DNA of 64,000 nucleotides from Desulfobacterales bacterium (GCA_034003325.1 JAVEYW010000020.1:23333-87332), one strand, 5' to 3'; positions 46,164 to 54,191 are shown, counted from the first letter of the stretch. Made by a program: numbers and translations. The notes: a model not told the origin generated them from the letters alone.

Positions 46164-47420
46164 ATGTTTGGATATTCAGAAGAAAAAGAACAAATCGCAG
46201 CCCTTGAGAAAGCTTTGGGCGATTTGCAAGAGAGAGTAAAAGCCGAACGTCGGACAATGACGAATTTTGAATCTGGGCTAGCACGCGACATCTCTTCCAA
46301 GATTGAAGATCTGAAAATGTCGCTGCCAAACGAGCCGCTGACGCTGGAAAGAAATTTTCGCAATTTTTCGAGCAGAAGCACCGGTGGCTTTACGAGTTTT
46401 GGCGAGCAAATGGCGGCGATCACCTCGGCGTCAATCCCGGGCGGGCGGCAAGATCCGAGGCTTTTCAATGCTACCGGCTTAGGGGAATCTGTCCCCTCCG
46501 ACGGCTCTTTCCTGATTCAGCAGGACTTCTCGAATCAACTGCTGGCGGATATCTTCGACACTTCGCAGCTGGCAAGACGCTGTCGGCGGATTCAACTATC
46601 AGGCAACTCAAACGGCATCAAAATCAACGGGTTCGATGAAACTTCACGAGCGACAGGTAGTCGTTTCGGTGGTGCGCGTGGCTATTGGGTTGACGAAGCT
46701 TCGGAGATTACGGCCAGTAAACCGAAGTTCAGAAGAATAGAACTTTCCCTCAAAAAGTTGACGGGCTTAGTCTACGCCACCAACGAAATGCTTGAAGATT
46801 ATCAAGCACTTGGCGAAGTTCTACGGTCTGCGTTTACTGCTGAATTGCAGTTCATGTTGGACGATGCGATCATGAACGGCACGGGGGCAGGACAACCGCT
46901 TGGCATTATGAATGCCGGTTGTCTCGTATCCGTTGCGGCGGAGGATGGGCAAGCATCGGCTACCGTTTTGGCGGAGAACGTCTTTAAGATGTATGCGCGA
47001 TTACTTCCCGGTTCTGAGCGGTCGGCGTGTTGGGTCATTAACAAAAACGTTCTGCCGCAACTTTTTAGCATGTCCGTAGCGGTCGGGACCGGCGGTGGGC
47101 CGGTGTTTATGCCGAGTGGTGGTATTAGTGGAAAGCCCTACAACAGCCTGTTGGGGTTGCCGATAGTGATCGCGGAACAGGCTCAAACTCTCGGAACCGC
47201 TGGGGATATCGTGTTGGCTGACTTCTCGAATGGCTACATTTTGGCCGAGAAAGGCGGAATTCGAACGGAAGTAAGCATCCATGTAAAATTTGTCTACGAT
47301 GAATCCGTGTACCGCGTGGCATATCGCGTTGATGGGCAACCCGTCAGGGCCAGCGCGTTGACACCGTTCAAAGGTAGTGACACCTTGTCGCACTTCGTGG
47401 CTCTCGCCACCAGGGCGTAA
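46164..47420 (+). CDS. HK97-fold phage major capsid protein
   Basis: A 418-residue protein. Residues ~1-95 form a charged coiled-coil scaffold-like region (EEKEQIAALEKALGDLQERV), and from ~110 the HK97 core begins: SDGSFLIQQDFSNQLL, RGYWVDEASEITASKPKFRRIELSLKKL, ATNEMLEDYQAL, and MNGTGAGQPLGIMN. The family assembles icosahedral heads. It is the only head gene I can see. In HK97-type phages the N-terminal delta domain is cut by a protease, but no protease gene accompanies this one. Ribosome site AAGGA at 46150. Confidence 0.93.
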   Translation: MFGYSEEKEQIAALEKALGDLQERVKAERRTMTNFESGLARDISSKIEDLKMSLPNEPLTLERNFRNFSSRSTGGFTSFGEQMAAITSASIPGGRQDPRLFNATGLGESVPSDGSFLIQQDFSNQLLADIFDTSQLARRCRRIQLSGNSNGIKINGFDETSRATGSRFGGARGYWVDEASEITASKPKFRRIELSLKKLTGLVYATNEMLEDYQALGEVLRSAFTAELQFMLDDAIMNGTGAGQPLGIMNAGCLVSVAAEDGQASATVLAENVFKMYARLLPGSERSACWVINKNVLPQLFSMSVAVGTGGGPVFMPSGGISGKPYNSLLGLPIVIAEQAQTLGTAGDIVLADFSNGYILAEKGGIRTEVSIHVKFVYDESVYRVAYRVDGQPVRASALTPFKGSDTLSHFVALATRA

Positions 47421-47756
47421 CAATCCGGCCTGGGTATGCCGAAAAACTGCCCACTGTTGACCCCGTGCCGGGCGGGCCGAAATCGGGTTCCCGGATGCGA
47501 CCAGGCGCAGGTGTTGCATCAAAAACAACAGCGCACGTCATGCCTCCTCAGGGCGTGCATCGGGGCCTGGTCTCTCTTCTCGAGGCTGGGCCTTACTTTT
47601 TTGGGAAACTATCACATACGATAGGTCGCTGAGCGGGCGTTCAGTTTTGACGGGTAGGGGGGGGCGAAATCATATCAGATCGACGAGCCGCTAACCGGAG
47701 CGGCAGGAGAACGCGTGAGGCCGTAATTTTTTCACTTACAAAAAAGGGGAATTAAA
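47421..47756. other. 336-bp non-coding gap before small terminase
   Basis: Between the capsid stop and the small terminase. It is GC-rich with many small inverted segments, then a run GGGGGGGG at ~47658-47665 within GGGTAGGGGGGGGCGAAATC, and a hairpin GCCGCT-AACC-GGAGCGGC just after. A 62-residue reading frame within it is not protein-like. It could hold a packaging (cos-like) site or a structured RNA; neither is proven. Confidence 0.4.
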
Positions 47757-48074
47757 ATGGGACAAGAATCACCTAAAAATCTAAGCACAGAAGCGTCACG
47801 GTTATGGGAAGCCATCGTTTCCGAATATGAAATTGATGACTCAATAGGCCTTGCCATTCTATGCCGGGCCTTGGAATCGTTTGACCGTATGAGAGAGGCG
47901 CAACGTGCCATTCAAGAGCACGGCGTTGTTTTTGTAGACCGTTTCAACCAGATCCGAAACAATCCTGCAAACGCGGTGGAACGAGACAGCCGGGCGGCGT
48001 TTCTGGCATCGTTGAAACAGCTAAATGTTGACGTTGAGATTGCACCGTCAAAACCTGGGAGGCCTCCGGGATGA
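47757..48074 (+). CDS. Phage terminase small subunit, P27 family
   Basis: A 105-residue protein with the P27-type HTH-like pattern: LSTEASRLWEAIVSEYEIDD at the start, ALESFDRMREAQRAI, GVVFVDRFNQIRNNPANAVERDSR and a final LNVDVE. It binds phage or satellite DNA at the packaging start and brings in the large subunit, which is absent here. Ribosome site AAGGGG. It overlaps the next ORF (ATGA). Confidence 0.9.
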   Translation: MGQESPKNLSTEASRLWEAIVSEYEIDDSIGLAILCRALESFDRMREAQRAIQEHGVVFVDRFNQIRNNPANAVERDSRAAFLASLKQLNVDVEIAPSKPGRPPG

Positions 48075-48373
48075 CAACTTTTTCCGTTGTACGAAAGGCC
48101 AGAGGCAAGAGAAAAAGCTATACGGAACTAACAGCCCGCCAGATTGAGCACCTGATTTATGGCTGGTGTTTGGGAAATTCTTTTCCGTTCGATTCCGAAG
48201 ATCATCGGCGCGAGTGCTGGTTGGCAAATCGTGAGCATCTAATGTCGATACCAGGGGGCGGATATGTTCCGGGGGTTTTCGGTAGCCGAACTATAAAAAA
48301 AAATTATCGCCCTGATGGGTTAGGATATGATCGAAAAGGCCGCCCCGGCAAGAGGCGTGCAAAAAATTATTGA
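48071..48373 (+). CDS. ORF coupled to small terminase, chimeric 3' end
   Basis: A 100-residue protein overlapping terS by 4 bp. Its middle (TARQIEHLIYGWCLGNSFPF, HRRECWLANREHLM) looks like small island-encoded proteins found near terminases, but no function is known. The last ~10 residues lie in a 23-bp direct repeat (48344-48366) that also occurs at 48954, so the original C-terminus has been replaced by recombination. Confidence 0.6.
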   Translation: MTTFSVVRKARGKRKSYTELTARQIEHLIYGWCLGNSFPFDSEDHRRECWLANREHLMSIPGGGYVPGVFGSRTIKKNYRPDGLGYDRKGRPGKRRAKNY

Positions 48374-48449
48374 CACCTGCTTCCGGCAATGGTGGCTCGG
48401 GGATTGGTGGAACGCCTGCAAGTGGGGGCGATGGCCGGGCCGCTTGTGA
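48327..48449 (+). pseudogene. Fragment of a phage/plasmid DNA-associated protein (WWLGDW type)
   Basis: A 40-residue frame, MIEKAAPARGVQKIIDTCFRQ then WWLGDWWNACKWGRW, ending at TGA 48447. The WWLGDW signature belongs to a mobile-element protein family. The matching continuation (CEGLGINHETA, RFSHHAEVCPIPEED) lies in another frame at ~48440-48600, so the gene is frame-shifted. Confidence 0.5.
48344..48366 (+). repeat. 23-bp direct repeat, left copy
   Basis: CCCGGCAAGAGGCGTGCAAA followed by AAA, identical to 48954-48976. The flanking ~14 bp to the right is also similar (TTGACACC.GCTT). The copies are 610 bp apart and flank the decayed region. Confidence 0.7.
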
Positions 48450-48547
48450 GGGGTTGGGGATAAACCATGAAACAGCCATGAAATGTGGTGTTGTATCAAA
48501 AGCGTTTCAACCCTTCCGACGTCGGAATGGTTTAAGATTTTCACACC

Positions 48548-49066
48548 ATGCCGAAGTCTGCCCGATCCCCGAAGAAGACATGCAGGATAGGTTGCCGGGG
48601 CATGTCAGGACAAGGGCGCCGATCGTGGCGCGGTGGCCATTTCCTGAAATGGGTTGAGGGGTGCTTTCCTTGGATGACTCACAGAACGGCTACCAACTGG
48701 ATGTCTGTTGCCGAAACCTTTAAATTGGAAACGGTTTCCAATTTCACAAATTTTCAAGCCAAAGCCCTCTACCTATTAGCCGCACCCTCAACGCCGGAAC
48801 CGGCACGGGTTGAGGGGTGCTTTCCTTGGAGCCATAAAACCGCAAACAAAATGATGGCAGTAGCGGAGACCTTCAAATTAGAACATTATTCCAATTTGAA
48901 CATCCAATCATCCGCCCTCTACCTACTCGCGGCGCCATCAACCCCCGAACCAGCCCGGCAAGAGGCGTGCAAAAAAACATTGACACCAGCTTTTGGATTG
49001 TGTCATGTTGGCTTTATCCTAAATCCATGTACGGCAGTCAGTCCGTTATCTGGCATTTTTATTTAG
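48548..49066 (+). pseudogene. Decayed frame with two DUF3102-like repeats
   Basis: A 172-residue frame. Two copies of the same ~50-residue module occur: VEGCFPW…TAxxxMxVAETFKLE…ALYLLAAPSTPEPAR at ~35-85 and ~86-135. GGHFLKW before the first copy is part of the usual module. The DNA of the copies has diverged largely at third codon positions, which suggests that both evolved as coding sequence. The ends are not protein-like, so the gene is probably a remnant with a partial tandem duplication. Confidence 0.45.
48954..48976 (+). repeat. 23-bp direct repeat, right copy
   Basis: Identical to 48344-48366. Here it encodes PARQEACKK, the normal end of the DUF3102-like module, so this is likely the original site and 48344 the donor-derived copy. 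Confidence 0.7.
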
Positions 49067-49170
49067 TAGATCCGAAATTATTTTGCGCTATGCTGCCGGG
49101 TTCCCGAAAGGGCCGGAAGTCTTACATGGACTTAGGACAGCTACGGCGCATTTTGTTTTGGGAGGGAAAA

Positions 49171-49386
49171 ATGACACCTTTAAGAATCAGAATTTCAGAC
49201 GCAACCACAGCGATACAGGCGGCAACAGAAAGAGTTCTGGCATTACAGGGCTATAACAACGACCGAAGCGAACCTAACCTAATCACTGACAGCGTTATTT
49301 TATCGGTCAGAGATTTCCTGACAGAGGCACAACGACAGCTTGATGAAGTTGAACGGCTGGTTGTCGGAAAGGAGGTGGACGCATAA
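49171..49386 (+). CDS. Small hypothetical protein upstream of integrase
   Basis: A 71-residue helical protein (TTAIQAATERVLALQGYNN, FLTEAQRQLDEVERLV). The start ATG 49171 has a perfect ribosome site GGGAGGG. A strong terminator follows. No family recognised. Confidence 0.6.
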   Translation: MTPLRIRISDATTAIQAATERVLALQGYNNDRSEPNLITDSVILSVRDFLTEAQRQLDEVERLVVGKEVDA

Positions 49387-49411
49387 TAACCTGTCTCGAG
49401 TTGAGACAATG

Positions 49412-49437
49412 ACCGCCTCTTCGGGGGCGGTTTTTTT
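49412..49437 (+). terminator. Intrinsic terminator before integrase
   Basis: ACCGCCTC-TTCG-GGGGCGGT with a stable TTCG loop, followed by TTTTTTT. It separates the packaging-module transcript from the integrase gene. A smaller hairpin TGTCTC/GAGACA lies just before (49392-49408). Confidence 0.9.
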
Positions 49438-49474
49438 GTTGCCAGAGCACCAATGGTTAAGGTAAGGCTTATGT

Positions 49475-50563
49475 ATGGCTATCAGGAAACGCACATATAA
49501 AGACGGTTCAACGCGCTATATGGTCGACTTTTACGATCAGAAAGGCGTAAGGCAACGCGAAACGCTGCCAGGAGGGACAACCTATAAGGATGCGAAAGAA
49601 AAGCTACGTGGCTATGAGATAGCCGCTGATAAAGGTGTTTATGTTCCTGATGCCGAACGGCTGTTTTTTGGAATGGTGGCGGCTGATTGGGTGCTTTACA
49701 AAAAAGATAAGGTCAGATTTTCTACGTGGTCTGTCCTTGACGGCCATATCCGAAACCACCTTCAGGATTTTGAAGGAATCAAAATTGATAAAGTATCCGT
49801 AGCCCGGATTGAAAAGTGGATATCTGCCAAACGTGAAGATGGAATGAACGTTGTAACACTTCGCAAGGTGCTGGTCACTCTCGGACAGATTTTTAAATAT
49901 GCCTTCAGACATAAATATGTAGCGGTGAATCCCATGTTGGCGCTTGAGGCTGTCACGGCGCCGAGCACCACAAAGCCGGAAATGGTTGTTTTAAAGCCAG
50001 AGCAGATCCGCTCGTTATTAGATGCAACGACCAGCCAGAAATACAAAATGTTATTCCGTTTGGCGGTGTTTTCCGGTTGTCGGCAAGGTGAGCTATTGGG
50101 GTTAAAATGGCCTGATGTTTTATGGGAATCAAATCAGATTGCCGTCAACAGGACTTTCAACAATGGCCGGTTCTATGACCCAAAGACGGCAGGGAGTCGG
50201 CGTCGTGTTGACCTGGGGCCGGATACCATGCTTGAGTTGAAGCGGTGGCAGATCGCTTGCCCGCCCAACGAGATGGAGCTGGTTTTTCCGAACGATGCCG
50301 GAAATCCAATAAATCATAACAATATGGTTAACAGGGCTTTTATTCCCGCATTAAAGGCGGCGGGTTTGCCGGTTATCCGCTTCCACGCGCTACGGCATAC
50401 CTACGCCAGTTTGAAGATCCGCCAGGGCGCAAACATTAAATACATACAAGAGCAGATGGGGCACTCGAAACCGACGATCACCTTGAACGTGTACGCTCAT
50501 TTGTTCGATGCCAGCAACGCGGAATCGGCACAAGGTCTTGAGAAGATTATATTTGAGAAGTAA
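49475..50563 (+). CDS. int: Tyrosine recombinase (integrase)
   Basis: A 362-residue integrase. The N-terminal AP2-like arm-binding domain is KRTYKDGSTRYMVDFYDQKG; a core-binding domain follows (~60-150); the catalytic domain has Arg in FSGCRQGELLGLKW, HALRHTYASL, GHSKPTI and the nucleophile Tyr in NVYAHL. It catalyses recombination between the 48-bp repeats at tRNA-Val. It has its own ribosome site (AAGGTAAGG) and follows a terminator, so it can be expressed separately. It ends 150 bp before attR. Confidence 0.96.
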   Translation: MAIRKRTYKDGSTRYMVDFYDQKGVRQRETLPGGTTYKDAKEKLRGYEIAADKGVYVPDAERLFFGMVAADWVLYKKDKVRFSTWSVLDGHIRNHLQDFEGIKIDKVSVARIEKWISAKREDGMNVVTLRKVLVTLGQIFKYAFRHKYVAVNPMLALEAVTAPSTTKPEMVVLKPEQIRSLLDATTSQKYKMLFRLAVFSGCRQGELLGLKWPDVLWESNQIAVNRTFNNGRFYDPKTAGSRRRVDLGPDTMLELKRWQIACPPNEMELVFPNDAGNPINHNNMVNRAFIPALKAAGLPVIRFHALRHTYASLKIRQGANIKYIQEQMGHSKPTITLNVYAHLFDASNAESAQGLEKIIFEK

Positions 50564-50566
50564 AAA

Positions 50567-50588
50567 TTTGTGCCTATTTTGTGCCTAA
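50567..50588 (+). repeat. 22-bp repeat near right end, candidate integrase arm site
   Basis: Identical to 40838-40859, in the same orientation, and directly after the int stop, ~125 bp inside attR. Two GTGCCT units lie 11 bp apart. Confidence 0.65.
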
Positions 50589-50713
50589 AATTAAAAAAAA
50601 AGGCCAAAAACAACGCAAAACAGAATGGAATGAAAAGGCGTTTTAATCCAATAAATCCAAGACAATATAGAACAAAACAAAACAACCTAAAATAGGCTGA
50701 AAAGCACGGATTC

Positions 50714-50761
50714 ACCTTCACACGGTAGAAGTCGTTGGTTCAAATCCAATACCGCCTACCA
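50714..50761 (+). repeat. attR: 48-bp direct repeat at right end of element
   Basis: An exact copy of 40732-40779. It holds the original chromosomal tRNA-Val 3' half, without the 5' half, so it is not a functional tRNA. Confidence 0.93.
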
Positions 50762-50770
50762 TAAAAAAAT

Positions 50771-50805
50771 AAGAGGGTAAAACACATGTTTTACCCTCTT
50801 TGCTT
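50771..50805 (+). terminator. Original tRNA-Val terminator displaced by the element
   Basis: A perfect 14-bp palindromic stem AAGAGGGTAAAACA/TGTTTTACCCTCTT, followed by a short T-rich stretch. It lies right after attR and would have ended the tRNA transcript before integration. Confidence 0.85.
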
Positions 50806-50809
50806 TTAA

Positions 50810-51166
50810 AAACACCGCCGTTTATCAAAGGGGGTAATCAATTTAAGAGGCAAAGTCATCTCGGTAGTTGATTTAAGAATCAGGTTCGGCATGGAATCGA
50901 TAGCCTATTCCGATCGAACCTGCATTGTGGTCGTGGAAATCGAAGGCGCTCCCAGCCGTATCCTTATCGGCAGTATCGTTGATTCCGTATCGGAAATGTT
51001 GAATATCAAAGACGAAGATATTGAAAATGCGCCGACGTTAGGCGCCAAACTGAATACCGAATCTATTTTGGGAATGGCGAAAATGGAGGGCGGCCTTAAA
51101 ATCCTTTTGAATATCGATCATGTTCTTGATGTGGAAAAATTAGCCCGGTTTCAAGAAATGGATTAG
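50810..51166 (+). pseudogene. cheW: N-terminally truncated CheW
   Basis: The frame is open from 50810 but has no start codon until ATG 50891. The visible 118 residues match CheW: GVINLRGKVISVVDLRIRFGM, then AYSDRTCIVVVEIEG and VLLNIDH-like ILLNIDHVLDV at the end. About 40-45 residues at the start are missing, and the tRNA terminator sits where they should be. In intact form CheW joins chemoreceptors to CheA. Possible product from ATG 50891 would lack the first strands. Confidence 0.7.
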
Positions 51167-51188
51167 CCCTCATTCTTTTTCGCGTGCC

Positions 51189-51602
51189 CTAACTATCGGC
51201 GGGCTCTTTGGGTGGGAACTTAAAAAAGGGAACGCCTTCTTCCTGTAACGTTTTTTCTTCCGCTTGGGTGCTGTACCCGCGAATGTTCCGCTGCTCGGCC
51301 ACACCGTAATGCATCTTTAATGCCTCCTTGGCAAAGTCGGCGCCCACATTGTCGAAGTTTTTTTCAACAAAATCCAATAACTTTGCACCAAGCGCCGCGA
51401 GTTCGTCGGCATGACGCTTCTGCGGAGACGCTTCGGTGGCACCTTTAATGGCAAATGTCGAGAGCGCCTTGCTGATGTCGCCATCATTACAAACGGGACA
51501 AGTTAAGAGCCCCTTATCTTTTTGAAACTCAAAATCCCGATTGTCGTCAAACCATCCCTCGAAGGTGTGCCCAAATGCGCATTTTAAATCAAAAACGATC
51601 AT
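51189..51602 (-). CDS. DUF1178 family protein
   Basis: A 137-residue protein beginning MIVFDLKCAFGHTFEGWF with a CPVC knuckle near residue 35, the DUF1178 pattern; a zinc site from Cys and His is plausible. Function unknown. The ATG at 51602 is family-typical; the frame extends 14 codons upstream. Confidence 0.85.
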   Translation of the reverse strand: MIVFDLKCAFGHTFEGWFDDNRDFEFQKDKGLLTCPVCNDGDISKALSTFAIKGATEASPQKRHADELAALGAKLLDFVEKNFDNVGADFAKEALKMHYGVAEQRNIRGYSTQAEEKTLQEEGVPFFKFPPKEPADS

Positions 51603-51794
51603 TATGATTCCCGAAAAAGCAACAATATCCACTAACGTTTTCAAAAGAAACAGTTGACAGATTTGTTTTTTTTCAACACAAAAGAAGATTGTTTTATCCG
51701 GTTGTTATGCTATCATTTTAGTTTTAGTTATTCTCGTGCGATATTTTTCGTTCGTCAAGTAAGCCTATTTTCAATGAATATATGGAGCACACCC

Positions 51795-52454
51795 ATGACA
51801 TATGTCAAGCCCCTTGCCTGGACCATCATCCTTTTTTTGTCCTTTACCCTTTCCGCGGCCGCTAAAACAAAGTATGTCGCCGATATTAGAGAAATAACGC
51901 TAAGAACCGGGCCTGGTACCGAATATAAGATATCCGCTTTTATTCCTTCGGGTAACCCCCTGACGGTAATAGAGGAAGCGGACACTTGGACAAAGGTGCA
52001 AACCAGCGACGGAAAAGAAGGATGGGTGCTGAGCCGATTTATTCAAACGGAATTACCCAACAGTATAGTACTTAAAAAACTCCAAACCCTTCATGACGTT
52101 CTCGTTACCGAAAAAGCGGGCTTGGCCACCGAGAATGAACTGCTAAAAACAAAAAACAAAGAAATGGAAGCCGATTTAGCCGGCATACGTGAAACCCTAA
52201 GCCGTGTGGAAACCGACTATGAAACCTTAAAAAAAGAGTCGGCCGATTTTATCGCACTTAAAGCCAAACTAAAAACTTCCACGGCGTTGCTGTCAGAAGC
52301 GCAGGAAAAGGCGATACAATATGAAAAGGACTATACCCGTCTTTACAATGATCAACGGATCAAGTGGTTTCTTTTCGGCGCGGGCGTTTTGCTGCTGGGG
52401 ATTATCATCGGTTACGGTGCAAAGTCGCAACGAAAAAAATCTGTGCTGAGATAG
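51795..52454 (+). CDS. SH3-domain protein with coiled coil and C-terminal anchor (TIGR04211-like)
   Basis: A 219-residue exported protein. It has a signal peptide (~1-22), an SH3b domain (~25-85; LRTGPGTEYKISAFIPSGNPL, GWVLSRFI), a long coiled coil (~95-185) and a terminal membrane helix (WFLFGAGVLLLGIIIGYG) with a basic tail. It is likely a periplasmic envelope protein fixed to the membrane. Start ATG 51795 has GGAG. Confidence 0.85.
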   Translation: MTYVKPLAWTIILFLSFTLSAAAKTKYVADIREITLRTGPGTEYKISAFIPSGNPLTVIEEADTWTKVQTSDGKEGWVLSRFIQTELPNSIVLKKLQTLHDVLVTEKAGLATENELLKTKNKEMEADLAGIRETLSRVETDYETLKKESADFIALKAKLKTSTALLSEAQEKAIQYEKDYTRLYNDQRIKWFLFGAGVLLLGIIIGYGAKSQRKKSVLR

Positions 52455-52550
52455 ATCCGGCTACGGGAAACATACTCAAAACCCCGTATGCCCATCGACA
52501 AGAAAGATTTGTTTAATCCTTTCAGCGGTGCCTTTGGGAATGAATAGGAC

Positions 52551-54191
52551 ATGATATACAATACGGATTTTCTGGTTATCGGCAGTGGTGTCGCAGGGCT
52601 GACTTTCGCACTCAAAGTCGCCCGGCACGGATCTGTGGCCATTGTTACCAAAAAAGAAATCACGGACAGCAATACCAATCAGGCTCAAGGGGGGATTGCG
52701 TCCGTGTTCGATGCGCTCGATTCTTTCGATCTTCACATTCAAGACACCCTGGCCGCGGGCGATGGGCTGACCAATCCGCTTGTTGCGGAACTGGTCGTAA
52801 AAAACGGGCCGGACAGAATTAGAGAGCTCATCGCCATTGGCGCCAAATTCAATATTGCGGAAAAGAACACTGAAGACAAGGATGCACCATCCCTGGATTT
52901 GGGAATGGAAGGCGGTCACTCCAAGCACCGAATCGTTCATGCCCAGGACATGACCGGCAGAGAAATTCAACGGGTGCTGATGGCCCAGGTTCGAAAAAAT
53001 AACCGGATCAGCGTGTTTGAACACCATATCGCCATCGATCTGATTACATGCTCTACCCGCATCAAACGCGGCTCCATCACCACCTCGCATGAAGATATCT
53101 GCTGCGGCGCCTATGTGTTAAACAGCAAAACGCGGGACGTCATCACGTTCAGCGCCCCCATAACCTTGCTTGCGACCGGCGGGGCCGGCAAAGTCTATCT
53201 TTATACCAGCAATCCCGACATTGCCACCGGAGATGGCATTGCCATGGGGTATCGTGCCGGCGCAACGGTAGCCAACCTCGAATTTGTTCAGTTTCATCCC
53301 ACCTGTCTGTATCATCCGGGCGCTAAAAATTTTTTGATCTCCGAAGCACTTCGCGGAGAAGGCGGCATTCTGATCAATGCGCGCGGCAAGGCGTTCATGG
53401 AAAAATACGACCCCAAACGGGATCTGGCATGCCGGGATGTGGTCGCGCGCGCCATTGATACAGAGCTTAAAAAAAGCGGGGACGATTCCGTATTTCTTGA
53501 TATTTCTCATAAAAAACCGGATTTCATCAAAACGCGGTTTCCAAACCTGTATCAAAACTGCCTGAAATTCGGAATAGACATGACCCGAGAGCCGATTCCC
53601 GTGGTTCCCGCCGCTCACTATATGTGCGGGGGCGTGGTAACGGATAGGGTGGGCCAAACGGATATTTATGGGCTATACGCGATTGGTGAGACCGCCTGTA
53701 CCGGACTTCACGGTGCCAACCGGCTGGCCAGCAATTCTCTGATCGAAGCGCTGGTGTATGCCCACACAGCGGCCGGCCATGCCGTGGAAAACCTGGCAGC
53801 CGCCAAACTCAAGGCCCTTCCGGAATCACCGGAATGGGATGAAGTGAGCACGACGGACAGTGATGAAGTGATCATGGTATCTCATAATTGGGATGAAATC
53901 AGACGGTTTATGTGGAATTATGTCGGTATTGTTCGGTCCAACAAACGGCTGGAAAGAGCCTTGCGCCGCATTGAAATTATTCAAAACGAAATCCGTGAAT
54001 ATTATTGGGACTTTAAGGTGGAGGCCGGTTTGATCGAGCTGAGAAACATCGCCGCCGTTGCCGAACTCATTATCAAGTGCGCCCAGCACCGAAAGGAAAG
54101 CCGCGGGTTGCATTATAGTATCGATTATCCGAAGCGGGACGATGAGCGCTGGCAAAAAGACACCGTATTGAAACGGCCTTTTGCATTTTAA
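52551..54191 (+). CDS. nadB: L-aspartate oxidase
   Basis: A 546-residue flavoprotein. FAD site GSGVAGLTFAL at the start, QGGIASVF, the catalytic region HFHPT (here VQFHPTCLYH), an RGEGGILIN segment, and the C-terminal helical domain with ANRLASNSLIEALV. It oxidises aspartate to iminoaspartate for NAD synthesis; in anaerobes fumarate is the usual acceptor. nadA and nadC are not adjacent. Confidence 0.95.
   Translation: MIYNTDFLVIGSGVAGLTFALKVARHGSVAIVTKKEITDSNTNQAQGGIASVFDALDSFDLHIQDTLAAGDGLTNPLVAELVVKNGPDRIRELIAIGAKFNIAEKNTEDKDAPSLDLGMEGGHSKHRIVHAQDMTGREIQRVLMAQVRKNNRISVFEHHIAIDLITCSTRIKRGSITTSHEDICCGAYVLNSKTRDVITFSAPITLLATGGAGKVYLYTSNPDIATGDGIAMGYRAGATVANLEFVQFHPTCLYHPGAKNFLISEALRGEGGILINARGKAFMEKYDPKRDLACRDVVARAIDTELKKSGDDSVFLDISHKKPDFIKTRFPNLYQNCLKFGIDMTREPIPVVPAAHYMCGGVVTDRVGQTDIYGLYAIGETACTGLHGANRLASNSLIEALVYAHTAAGHAVENLAAAKLKALPESPEWDEVSTTDSDEVIMVSHNWDEIRRFMWNYVGIVRSNKRLERALRRIEIIQNEIREYYWDFKVEAGLIELRNIAAVAELIIKCAQHRKESRGLHYSIDYPKRDDERWQKDTVLKRPFAF

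Larger units (their letters stand above)
40732..50761 (+). mobile_element. ~10-kb tRNA-Val-integrated phage-satellite-like element
   Basis: Bounded by exact 48-bp repeats of the tRNA-Val 3' half, it carries a tyrosine integrase next to the right end and genes all in one direction. Modules in order: regulators (MerR-like, AlpA-like), zinc-ribbon protein, primase, RepA-like ATPase, iteron array, small ORFs, HK97-type capsid protein, P27 small terminase, decayed fragments, integrase. It lacks a large terminase, portal, protease, tail and lysis genes, so it is not a complete phage. The best reading is a phage-inducible-island-like satellite with its own capsid gene; a decayed prophage is the alternative. 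Confidence 0.85.

Noticed and set aside
47436..47624. 62-codon ORF after the capsid gene
   Set aside because: Arg/Cys-rich random-looking product without ribosome site; the region looks structured and non-coding.
40732..50761. Integrative conjugative element or complete prophage
   Set aside because: No relaxase or transfer genes, and no large terminase, portal or tail genes.
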